A stretch of 64,000 bases of DNA from Claveliimonas acetigenes (GTDB lineage Bacteria > Bacillota > Clostridia > Lachnospirales > Lachnospiraceae): positions 124,001-188,000 of the forward strand of contig NZ_JAOQJU010000003.1 of NCBI RefSeq assembly GCF_025567385.1, in the 5' to 3' direction. Position numbers and translations under genes: made by a program. This document shows positions 45,401-51,198 of this stretch, piece by piece; the first letter of the stretch is position 1; every line of letters begins with the position of its first letter. Below the pieces are notes generated by a model. The model worked only from the letters and a program-made list of their open reading frames with translations, did no database searches and was not told where the DNA came from.

Positions 45401-46046
45401 ACACTTCTGAGAACGTCATATTGCCCTTCACTACAACCGTCTCTCCCGGAGCATAGGTATCCGTTCCATCAGACCATCCCAGGAATACCTTATCCTGCTC
45501 TGTCTTTGTCGTAGTTTCCGGCAGAACAATCTCAGCTCCGTAATCGGCCGCCTGCGTGTCGCCGCCAATCACTACGCTGTACGAAGTACGGTAATTGCCG
45601 CCAACAATCGTAATCCTGGTATCGGTATTAAAATTAGTTTCCCAGCCGTAGCCAAGTGTAAATTCCAACGTCTTGCCGGTATCATCATTCACTGTCGCCA
45701 CAGCCATACCTGCATAGTCCCCTGCCTCGACAATTGCTGTAACAGAAGCCGCTCCGCCCCAGCCGGTCCAGTATGCAGTATTCCCATCCACATCTGTTAC
45801 CGTATCCGGCATCGTCACCTGAAACTTATGAGACGAACTTCCGTCTGTAACGGTAAATCCGCTCGTTATTTTCTGCGGTTCTCCGTTGACATCGACCTGG
45901 ACAGAATATTCTGCGTCAGAAGTCGACGCTTCGCTGACCAACGCCATCTGCGGAAGCAGGCTTACGACCATCAGCAGTGCAAGGAATCCACTCAAGAACT
46001 GACGTACTTTACGCTTCATCTTTGGTTTGCCTTTTTCGTAGATCAT
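36462..46046 (-). CDS. Giant secreted repeat protein with three C-terminal SLH domains
   Basis: A 3194-residue surface protein. The ATG at 46046 has AAGGAGG six bases upstream; a signal peptide follows (KRKVRQFLSGFLALLMVVSLLPQ, cut near SEAST). The first half alternates InlB-type beta-grasp repeats (about 11 to 12, ending in GYTFAGWS-like GW motifs) with a second repeat of about 70 residues ending in the hallmark YTFTMPAxDVTVTA. About 20 such TMP motifs occur, and the second half contains almost only these. Residues from about 3005 on form three SLH domains (DDWYYEAVTYLTDLGLMTG, WYAPYLAWAKENGVTTGYTDG, YAYDALVWCVSEGIAKG), which bind a secondary wall polymer non-covalently. No LPXTG signal, protease or glycosidase domain is seen. 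Probably an adhesin or matrix protein. Confidence 0.93.
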   Translation of the reverse strand: MIYEKGKPKMKRKVRQFLSGFLALLMVVSLLPQMALVSEASTSDAEYSVQVDVNGEPQKITSGFTVTDGSSSHKFQVTMPDTVTDVDGNTAYWTGWGGAASVTAIVEAGDYAGMAVATVNDDTGKTLEFTLGYGWETNFNTDTRITIVGGNYRTSYSVVIGGDTQAADYGAEIVLPETTTKTEQDKVFLGWSDGTDTYAPGETVVVKGNMTFSEVFGYDGSYVVVFQDGTGSVLASGIAEADPATGQADASDLKPTEPQRDGYTFAGWSVTDDVLQAISGNLVVTAQWEASEYNVQLKDSANIDTANSTVPAQAKTGDNVQVTLAAADGYEVTGAAAVTEDGVYVPTSLTETSGNSCVFSFTMPGKNVIITANVREKGNEVKFMTDDNGVWDTQSVQTGGSPSVPENPVKEGCTFEGWSTEKGNADKIVDVEKTEVTSATTYYAIFSPNAYMVTEGAYVTVDKTSAQAGDTVTVTVLGLPDGQTFAGIRVVCADGSVLQPETGSQDGEYTFTMPAQDVTVEVQTEQNQYTVKYMVDGSLYDVQTYEYGAVVTPPAVPEKEGSETGRWVDTETGYEYRNNDTVTKDLIYAAQYTAKTYQVTLETAGDTADGTKVELADVDVSYAYGDNVALNVTVPEGYILRGITAVNADDANQGIPVAVVKEGENYSFTMPAFNVHVTATFEKVPQDHYVIKYVADGSLYDVAYVEKGAVITAPADPAKEGCTFEGWYNGDDKLNSDTTASKDITYEAKFEAEEYEVTTVVNPNVGGVSVDANRGKFGEIKVAKLTIPDGYAVKDVTVVGDTTGTVISCLAKTAEEYQFTMPAENVTVTVNYEEIPAEKAIVKFISDGALYDLQIVTKGTQGTAPAAEPVRAGYEFQGWSADGGNTKLAANAAYAVADDAADEIVYEAQWVENTKEFKILTDTPEGVALTCDVDTALVGEQVKFTADTDENYDLAYVTVTTTDGKAVEAVRTGLNEYTFTMPDADVKISAKALKKIPVYTIDFKLADGTMVDQKTVAEGEVIPLPSPEPTTDGYTFAGWFDAAVGGNAMAADAVATGDATYYAQFTANDLTVTYTDSGNIVDVKYGDSYTVEEPVDADKFICWASSDGQMMLPGQAYTITQSIELTPVYQEVDPIYLVNFKGLDGKIYYSYLATVENGYAVTTPAFPELTGYDTDNALWKNGGVSYGTGVVISNIDSDLEFVLDADAKSYSVNVDVTPAECGSEVSTADKAAYNSTVTLTVDTPDGYVLKNISADLADNGIAEGIVLIPTNAEGVYTFTMPAGDVNVHVEYEEIPAEKVLVKFMNNGMLYDYQIVDKGSFSNEVVTPDPVMDGRTFEGWSRNGGKNKVKAGDTYSIPEDADDVVVYEAYWKADEYTVTYALDGGTPDYPAETVEYGEQAVLPAAPEKAGCEFAGWLSSQTNMVYNAGAKYTVTDNVTFTAQWVSSQYVVKFVDAATGVVYGYEAVSHGDSVTAPAPEKTGYTLVNWVDSADDSNTVNAGQTFEVTKSAVYTANWEKQSFQVTSAGSNCTVTPATQTAEYNASVEFTVEADEDYEVDTVYITYTENGTKEIKVLIPDEDGNYSFTMPGADVQIVASAKKTVYQISTSAGENTAISCDVTEAKVGTDVTFTVKATDKNYSVGNVYVEAKDGTMIPVSIVLDDNGDAVYHFTMPEQNVTIKSQAVQGEYTVTYLDSDNTLLKQETVKAGETTEAMAAPEVPEGYVFAGWKLLMSDGDVSYAAGETITVEEDLYLQAVYEGVENTVSAGVADNLYILKADQGKDMSNSVDFLNNRANTLAAKNGETVYFQVSAKYNWKITDITITSAGGNSDLVVVPTLIAKGTVEDAEDTDQIGNDLYTYAFTMPAESVVINVYTEARAYNVKVEENIPQAGDFTINGYTTTNRDVAQGSTVEIAITPVNGYRVASVVGSYTNKAGDLSFVQGSYDYNTNTYSFPMVPFDVTVNITYVAYDYNVNVSDSNASTYDPQVTGKPGTAAELENVDNKGYVALLDEDGKELFEDPDMDGTYYPANAQYQTGDLVSFVVKTYRGWVFDSVKVTYADGTQSCQLTENNGIYYFNMPAAEDVKVTANFVKDTYTITKEVEGEDHGSILMNGLTENQITSAYKDDVNVTVIPDAGYYVKSISYALDDTAANDFSNGVSYTSGLQTDVLDTSHEITFRTPSSDVKVTVEYGKIDYTLQTAVNGAGTVELSAQKANVGERIDVATTPDYGYKLVKLEVMTVSGAKVDFTENNTESESGTGSYYFTMPAEAVTVTATFEKVDYVVTYVNYDSTVIAMEGVTYKETADVAYHVADVVTGPVGQHFVGWTSADVETPVTEPSTDNADFVIVKDTVIRAEFVYDQTDVVFLDTENGTVQSGGNQTSPEFTRNQYYDDRIEFTAVPEEGYEIDAVEVKTMDKDGNLTSVEYTGSVGDDKTGEYSFQIPATYKASVHEVQSYPVYVNVTFKKSAYTLTQDENCGTDGSIAVNGAVSTQTSFRYAYNDEVTITATPNAGYYVESIVAEYFAEDSRFTVAKTDSEAPAMNTAAGEPVTLSFRMPAQDVTYKVTYAKIDYSITKVFDAVQGKVETFDKDGKAISQAQIDDQVDVTVTPNKGYALKELTVTYDDGTQSVIFTGVGENAFTFTMPAKAVTVTAIFTEVTYTAKLTKTGEGNATLNTYFTETMNADYLDTVTIGAVPADGWHLAAIRVTGDAQTGDVAVSPAISAEGGNYTFTMPNCDVKVEVVFEKNDYSITVVSDETQGTVTTTPAESAQVEDVVKVNVKPNQGYALDDLTVTYADGQKSAALTGISDNNYTFTMPAADVTVTATYKTVTYEAVLEKTGEGTVRLNGHNAKTADVNYKDSVTLEITPDDGWYLKSLLVDGGEIEVTPAVQENGGEYTFTMPNYDVEISVVMEKITNTVTVYAVNAYEEGHGTVTMNADSAQVGDRMTITADPDDGYRVKRVSVVDAEGNSVPVSFVSEGVDYLEKWSFTMPASAVDVRVVFEAYAASYYTDCRTDDWYYEAVTYLTDLGLMTGMTDDLFGPQILMTREMFVTVLARMEGIDVTEWEGVDSGFTDASADGWYAPYLAWAKENGVTTGYTDGSGRFGVAEPITREQMFTMMYRYAKSKGVDMTVTYPQFMDRYVDKDQISEYAYDALVWCVSEGIAKGMSDTTINPQEYAPRAHAAQMFKNYIDYTWYR

Positions 46047-46155
46047 ACATTACCTCCTTATTAAATTTTAGCAAAAATCTCAGCCGCCATCCGGCTACCA
46101 TCGGAATAGCAGCTCAGCTTCTTTTTGATAGTACATTTCCGTTATATACGCAGAA

Positions 46156-46183
46156 GTGTGCTATCAAAAATATGATAGCACAC
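46156..46183 (-). promoter_or_regulatory. Perfect 11-bp inverted repeat in the 5' leader of the SLH gene
   Basis: GTGTGCTATCA (46156-46166) and TGATAGCACAC (46173-46183) pair perfectly around six bases. It falls just after the predicted -10 (46187-46192) and about 110 bases before the ATG, so the mRNA would begin at or within it. It could be a 5' stabilising hairpin or a repressor site. A partial copy (GATAGTACA) lies nearby at about 46126. Confidence 0.55.
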
Positions 46184-46186
46184 CAA

Positions 46187-46243
46187 ATTTTAGAAAAAAA
46201 GCTGTTGCTCCCGAACGGTAAATATTATACTCAAACGGTAAAT
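46187..46243 (-). promoter_or_regulatory. Candidate LytTR-activated promoter of the giant SLH gene
   Basis: On the minus strand TACCGTTTG and TACCGTTCG are direct repeats 20 bases apart; on the plus strand they read AACGGTAAAT at 46214 and 46234. The downstream copy overlaps the position of a -35 for TAAAAT (46192-46187) at 17-base spacing. Paired 9-bp boxes overlapping a poor -35 are the usual plan for LytTR (AgrA/ComE-type) activation, and a LytTR gene starts 90 bases away in the other direction. The binding protein is inferred. Confidence 0.5.
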
Positions 46244-46335
46244 TTACGTACTTAGGACTAGCCGTCACGCCAGCGACTTGGTACAATGAAAAACGGAAAT
46301 ATCATAAAATAAGAAATAAATTTGAGGTAGTACGA

Positions 46336-47052
46336 ATGATGAAGTATCCGTTTTATATAGCTGTCTGTGATGACGAAGCGACAGACAGAGAGCAGATCAG
46401 GAAAATGACAGAAGAAGTGTGCCGGGCAGAAAAAATCCGGGCGGAAATCGTCTGCTATGGGACGGCAAAAGACCTTCTGGAAGAGATACAGAACGGGAAA
46501 GAGTATGCTATGCTTCTGTTAGATGTGCTGATGCCGGCACAGGATGGAATGGAACTGGCAAGAGTGCTGAGGGACAAAAAGGTTGAGACAGAGATCGTGT
46601 TTATTTCCTGCAACCGGGAGATGGCTCTGCAGGGATATGAAGTGGCCGCCGCAAGGTATCTGGCAAAACCGTTGGAAATGAAAAAACTTACAGAGGCAGT
46701 ACGTTTCTGTTATGGGAAACTGCGAAACAGGAAAGAGATTCTTCTTCCGACGGATGGACACATACGAAAAATTGCGCCGAAAGATATTTATTATATTGAA
46801 ATCATCGGAAGAAAAAGCAGAATCATGCAGGAAACACAGGAATGGGATACCAGTCTATCCATGAAGGAACTGGAGGAAATACTTTGGGGGCAGGGGTTTA
46901 TCCGGTGCCATCAGAGTTTCCTCGTAAATTTCAGCCATGTAAAAAGTTTCCACACTTCTTCGATGGAACTTACGGATGGCCGGAGCGTTCCGGTCAGCAA
47001 GCACCGTGTCAAAGAAGTGCGGCAAGCTTTTTTTGATTATATGAAAAACTAA
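46336..47052 (+). CDS. LytTR-family response regulator
   Basis: A 238-residue two-component regulator. The receiver domain (residues 5-125) has the acidic pair D12-D13, phospho-acceptor D63 in LLLDVLMP and the switch lysine K111 in YLAKPLE. The LytTR DNA-binding domain occupies about 140-238, with YYIEIIGRKSRI, FIRCHQSFLVNFSHVKSF and VPVSKHRVKEV. GAGGTAG precedes the start; ATG codons at 46336 and 46339 are both possible. It is divergent from the giant SLH gene and convergent with the sensor kinase (25 bases between stops), so it may act on the SLH promoter. Confidence 0.92.
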   Translation: MMKYPFYIAVCDDEATDREQIRKMTEEVCRAEKIRAEIVCYGTAKDLLEEIQNGKEYAMLLLDVLMPAQDGMELARVLRDKKVETEIVFISCNREMALQGYEVAAARYLAKPLEMKKLTEAVRFCYGKLRNRKEILLPTDGHIRKIAPKDIYYIEIIGRKSRIMQETQEWDTSLSMKELEEILWGQGFIRCHQSFLVNFSHVKSFHTSSMELTDGRSVPVSKHRVKEVRQAFFDYMKN

Positions 47053-47077
47053 AATCATATCCAAAGGTTAAAACGGA

Positions 47078-48992
47078 TCAGAAAGGAATCACTACCGTAA
47101 TCCGGTAGAGACTTCCGGTCTGTTCCATGGAGAGCATATTATTTCCGAAACGCTTCATAATCTGGCGGATGATTTTCAGCCCATACCCATGTTCCGGTGT
47201 AAGTGTTTTTTTATGATCAGAAGTTTTATCCGGCACAGAATTTTCACAGGAAAAGACAAAGTGTTGTGCTTTACAATGGAAATCCAGCCGGATCAATGGT
47301 TTCCGGGAAATCGAAGCGGCGTTTATAGCATTGTCCAGAATATTCAGAATTAGGGAGCAGAGTTCCGGATCAGAAAGCGGCAGCTTTTTCGGTGCATCGC
47401 AGCGTTCAATTTCTGTTTCAATCCCTTTTGCCTTTGCCATGCCCAGTTTCCCGTTCAGCAGGATATTCAGCGTCTGGTTCCGACAGGATATAACAGGACG
47501 TATCTGTTCTGCCTGCCCGATCAGTTCCTCCAGATAACCGGGAACCTGTTCGGGATTATCTTTTATCATGGAACGCAGCAGCGTATAGTGTTTCACCGTA
47601 TCATGGCGCAGCATCCTGACTTCTTCCGATTGCAGGCGCAGGTTCTCATAGCTTTCCAGTGCGAGACGGTTCTTAGAGGACAGCACTTCAAGTTCGGTGC
47701 GCCGTCTGGATAATTGCTCGATAAAATCAAAAAGCACTGCGGCAAGACCGGAAAGCAGGCACAGGTTCCACAGCAGGGTTAAAGCAAATTTAGGAAGGAG
47801 CATAATCACTTCCTGTCCCAGACGTGTAAACACACTGGCGGCATAGTCCGGCAAAATGGGGATGCTGACAGCAAGAAACAGCAGATAACCAATTATGAGA
47901 AACAGGGCAGTTTGAGCCATATGCCGGAAAAAAGGCATTCTCAGTTTCCAGAGGATAAATGTTCCGGTAAGCGCAGCCACCAGTGCAAGAAATCCTGTAA
48001 TCTGTGGGAGATTCATAAAAAACACATATAAATCTCCATATTCCAGAAACTTTCCTGTCTGTATAGAAAAGGACAGCAGCACGCTGATCCACTCAAGGAG
48101 GGTAATTCCAGCAAACAGCAGGCGCAGCCGGGAGGCATACAGAGTAAGGAACAGCAGGAATGCCCCGACAGAAAAATGGAAGAACATATCTGTCGGATCA
48201 ATGGGGAGCATACCAAAATACTGGTAAAAGAAATCCGCTTTTGATAAAACGATGCACATCCGGAACAGGACAGCAAGGGCAAATATAAGAGGCTTTGGCA
48301 GAAAGATCCCCTGTGAAGCATTCCAGATAAACACTGCAAGCAGGAAAAGGAGCAGAGAAAACAGCAGCACAGCAGGAATCATGGTACGGGCACTTGATGC
48401 GATCAGACCACTTTCATAAGCGTATCCACAGTACAGGGTTACTTCACAGGGGTAAACTGTTCCATCATCTACCTGCTTTTCTGAAGCGGCTGTGGATTGT
48501 GCGATGGTCAGTGTTTTTCCCCCCCCGATAATCCGGAGGCAGGGAGACAGTAACGGGTTCCGCCCGGTCATACTCCAACATGGGAAGTGTAAGGTATCCG
48601 ATCCGGTTATCCAGTTCAGGGCAGTCAGTGTAGATCATTTCCCCGTCAAGAAAAACGCTGATCGTCCGGTTGACGACGCCTATTTTCAACATAGGGCTGT
48701 CGGATTCTTCTGTTAGTTCTTTTGAATAATAAAAAGTCTGCCCGGAATAAGAAAGTCCGGAATATCCTCCGGTACCATCTGAAACCAGCTCCGTCTTCTT
48801 GCCCGCTTCTTCGGTATAAACAACCCATCCGTCTCCGCCATTCCAGTATTCTTCACCATCATCAGCAAACCGGAACAGTTCGTAGGACACATCTGCCATC
48901 GGCTGTGTGTAGTAAAAGACCGCAAAAGTGGCGGGGATACAAAGCAGGACAGCGAGAAATACTGCAGCAATCAATTTCGGTAATTGTTTCAT
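47078..48992 (-). pseudogene. LytTR-partner sensor histidine kinase (GHKL type), frameshifted at a G8 tract
   Basis: Two overlapping frames (48465-48992 and 47078-48571) join into one kinase of about 637 residues if one G is removed from the run at 48519-48526. Frame one gives a signal-anchor (LPKLIAAVFLAVLLCIPATF) and an extracellular domain up to LPPDYRGG; frame two resumes at KTLTIAQS. Then come seven or eight membrane helices, the phospho-acceptor region MLRHDTVKHY, the N-box ILNILDNAINAA and G-box HGYGLKIIRQ. ATG at 48992 has GGGGGA before it. As read, the product stops soon after the tract. It is flanked by two LytTR regulators, its likely partners. Causes: phase variation, recent decay or a sequencing error. 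Confidence 0.85.
48519..48526 (-). repeat. Homopolymer of eight G (minus strand) at the kinase frameshift
   Basis: Eight C on the plus strand, eight G in the coding sense, exactly where the reading frame of the sensor kinase breaks. Seven G would restore it. Such tracts are prone to slipped-strand change. Confidence 0.9.
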
Positions 48993-49021
48993 AATAATCC
49001 CCCATTCGTTCATCTGTTTCT

Positions 49022-49051
49022 AGTGTAACAAGCAGATTTGCCGGATGTCAA
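49022..49051 (-). promoter_or_regulatory. Promoter of the sensor kinase gene
   Basis: TTGACA (49051-49046) and TACACT (49027-49022) are 18 bases apart on the minus strand, with TG one base before the -10. The start would be near 49015, about 23 bases before the ATG at 48992. Confidence 0.65.
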
Positions 49052-49071
49052 TGGATACGCGGAAATTCGGA

Positions 49072-49105
49072 TTGCCCAGTTTTGTCGCTTTTTTGCCCAG
49101 CTTTG
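49072..49105. promoter_or_regulatory. 13-bp direct repeats with LytTR-box spacing
   Basis: TTGCCCAGTTTTG (49072-49084) and TTGCCCAGCTTTG (49093-49105) differ at one base and are 21 bases apart, two turns of helix, as in LytTR boxes. They lie between the divergent kinase and second LytTR genes, just upstream of the -35 position of the latter. Autoregulation by a LytTR protein is the obvious reading. Confidence 0.6.
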
Positions 49106-49129
49106 CAGAAGTGCTGAAAAAGAGAAAAA

Positions 49130-49152
49130 ATTTTGTTATACTGCAACAAAAT
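49130..49152 (+). promoter_or_regulatory. Promoter of the second LytTR gene with inverted repeat around the -10
   Basis: The extended -10 TGTTATACT (49134-49142) is enclosed in a perfect inverted repeat, ATTTTGTT (49130-49137) and AACAAAAT (49145-49152). The -35 is poor, consistent with an activated promoter served by the direct repeats upstream. The inverted repeat could be a second operator. Confidence 0.5.
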
Positions 49153-49191
49153 AGTGGGAAAGAGATATGATAGATAACGAGGTGATCTTTT

Positions 49192-49908
49192 ATGAATATT
49201 GCTATTATTGAAGATTCTAAAGCCGATAGCGCTGTTCTTCTTGCACTTTTGGATCAATTCTTTGCAAAATATGATTTCACACCCGGAATAGATACTTACG
49301 GGGATGCCGAAAACTTCCTTACTGCGTTTGAGCCGGGAAAATATGATCTGTGCTTTATGGATATTCATCTGCCGGGGATGAACGGCATGGACGCTGCCCG
49401 GCAGATTTATAAAAAGGACAGCAACTTAAAAATTATTTTTCTGACCTGTACGAATCAATATATGGCCGACGGCTACTGCGTAAGGGCTCTGCGATATCTG
49501 CTGAAGCCTATATCTATGGTTCAGCTCAATGATTTTCTGCCGGAATATATCGAAGACTTCACTCAAAAGACAAGGCGTTTAACCGTTCAAATTTACCGAA
49601 AAGATTACGAAATCTCTTTTTCAAAAATCTACTATATAAAGTCATCTGTTAAAACAGAAATCCATTTAAAGGATAATGTCTATCTGTCCACTGCCAGGAA
49701 AAGCTTTTCCGATATAGTTGCGCCGCTTCTTACGGATTCCCGTTTTATTACCTGCAGCCGGGGAATTGTTGTAAACATGTCGCATGTCGTAAAAATTACC
49801 CAAGATTGTTTTCTGATGACAAATGGCGCATTTGTTCCAATCAGCCGAAGACGTTTTCAATCCGTAAGAAACAGTTTTATAAACTTTCAATTGAAATTTT
49901 ACTCATAG
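49192..49908 (+). CDS. Second LytTR-family response regulator
   Basis: A 238-residue regulator. Receiver domain: E7-D8, phospho-acceptor D57 in LCFMDIHLPGMNG, K105 in YLLKPIS. LytTR domain from about residue 135, with IYYIKSSVKTEI, FITCSRGIVVNMSHVVKI and VPISRRRFQSVRNSF. ACGAGGTGATC precedes the ATG. It is only distantly like the regulator at 46336-47052, so it is not a recent duplicate. It is divergent from the kinase gene, and its 3' end overlaps the convergent FKBP-protein gene by 10 bases. Confidence 0.92.
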   Translation: MNIAIIEDSKADSAVLLALLDQFFAKYDFTPGIDTYGDAENFLTAFEPGKYDLCFMDIHLPGMNGMDAARQIYKKDSNLKIIFLTCTNQYMADGYCVRALRYLLKPISMVQLNDFLPEYIEDFTQKTRRLTVQIYRKDYEISFSKIYYIKSSVKTEIHLKDNVYLSTARKSFSDIVAPLLTDSRFITCSRGIVVNMSHVVKITQDCFLMTNGAFVPISRRRFQSVRNSFINFQLKFYS

Positions 49909-51053
49909 ATGCCATTAATTGTCACGTCGAATACCGCTTCTTTTCCATTCAATTCTTCTACGCCATAATCCTCCGGAAACGTAACGGTAACCTGCACATT
50001 CTCTCCCACATTATGGCCAACAAGCTGCTCTTCAAAATCATCAATATAGGTTCCCGAGCCAATCGTCAGATCCGCCCCATTCCCATCGGTGCTTCCGCCG
50101 TCAAATGCCACGTCATCCACGTAACCCGTATAATCAATATTTACCGTATCTCCATCGGCAACCGTAAGGCTTGTATCTGTATTGTAGCTAGCAGATGCAC
50201 TATCCCCGGCAGCATCATCCGATTTTGTACTCTGGAATATAACACCCCCTGCAATACACGCAACAACAAGGACTGCCGCCCCGGAAATAATCCATTTCTT
50301 CAGCGAAGGTTTCTTCTCTTTCCTTCCCTTTCCCGATGCCAGCCGACTCAGATACCGAACCGCTTCCCGATCCTTCTTACGCTTTAACTCACCCGTCCGG
50401 TTATTGGTATAGCGAATGCTGCCGATACGCTTTTCCAGCGCGTCGACCGCCGACTTTCCATCACTTCCCTTCACCCCGGGATCAAACCCCTTTGCCGCAA
50501 GGGCGTCCATAGCCTCTATACTTCGATCCGACAGCGCCGCTTCCACCCAAAACGCCACCTTGCAATCCTCATGCAAATATTTATCCGGGATTTTATCAAT
50601 CAAAGAAAACAGCTCCAGGGAACAGGTTACCAGCTTAGGATATTTGCTTACCGCTTTCCCCTGCTGAATCAGATACTGGAGCATGTTTCTATTTTCCACT
50701 GTACAGGCAATCTCAAACAAACGCTCGCAATCAGCTTCCTCTTTGCAATCAATTCTCTTCAGATACTTTGTCATCAGGAAGGATACAAAAACTCTCTGAT
50801 TCCGGTTCTCCAGGTCAAGCTCCAGCATTCCCACTGTAAACTTCCCTGTTATCTTAAAAAGCTGTTCTGCAATCCGCCTGTCGCACAAAGCCAGGATGCT
50901 TCTGTAAACATCCATTTTATCTTTTTCCTCAATTTGCTGTAAAATACCGCCGTTCAGCATCGCACGTACATTATCCCGCCTATAATGTTTCAGATCCTGC
51001 ATAAAATTCTCAACGGTAATCTCTAACTCCTGTTTTTCCTTATTCTTCTTCAT
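49899..51053 (-). CDS. Membrane protein with ankyrin-like N-terminus and extracellular FKBP-type domain
   Basis: About 384 residues; ATG at 51053 lies six bases after GGAGG. Residues 1-240 are helical and intracellular, with a pattern of paired helices (ENRNMLQYLIQQGKAV, AMDALAAKGFDPGVKGSDG) resembling divergent ankyrin repeats. One membrane helix follows (IISGAAVLVVACIAGGVIF, about 257-275), a Ser/Asp/Ala linker, then an FKBP-like peptidyl-prolyl isomerase domain similar to that of trigger factor (VNIDYTGYVDDVAFDGG, FEEQLVGHNVGENVQVTVTFPEDYG). It may fold secreted proteins, perhaps the nearby giant surface protein; that is inference. I know no named family with this layout. Confidence 0.75.
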   Translation of the reverse strand: MKKNKEKQELEITVENFMQDLKHYRRDNVRAMLNGGILQQIEEKDKMDVYRSILALCDRRIAEQLFKITGKFTVGMLELDLENRNQRVFVSFLMTKYLKRIDCKEEADCERLFEIACTVENRNMLQYLIQQGKAVSKYPKLVTCSLELFSLIDKIPDKYLHEDCKVAFWVEAALSDRSIEAMDALAAKGFDPGVKGSDGKSAVDALEKRIGSIRYTNNRTGELKRKKDREAVRYLSRLASGKGRKEKKPSLKKWIISGAAVLVVACIAGGVIFQSTKSDDAAGDSASASYNTDTSLTVADGDTVNIDYTGYVDDVAFDGGSTDGNGADLTIGSGTYIDDFEEQLVGHNVGENVQVTVTFPEDYGVEELNGKEAVFDVTINGIYE

Positions 51054-51198
51054 CGGCATCCTCCAAATTTCCATTTTTAAACATCATAATGAAAATTTGT
51101 GTTTTTTCCGTCGATAAAATGTGATTATTCTGTGACCTTTTCGTCAATTGGTATCCAAATCTCCAATTAACTGTTATACTGAAACCGGAGGTGATAGA

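Noticed and set aside
36462..46046. CRISPR-like or tandem DNA repeats in the giant gene
   Set aside because: The repetition is at protein level with diverged DNA. There are no identical short repeats with unique spacers.
47078..49013. Kinase frames as two independent genes (a small secreted protein and a separate kinase)
   Set aside because: The second frame has no ribosome-binding site at its first ATG, and the two frames join into one kinase architecture at a G8 tract.
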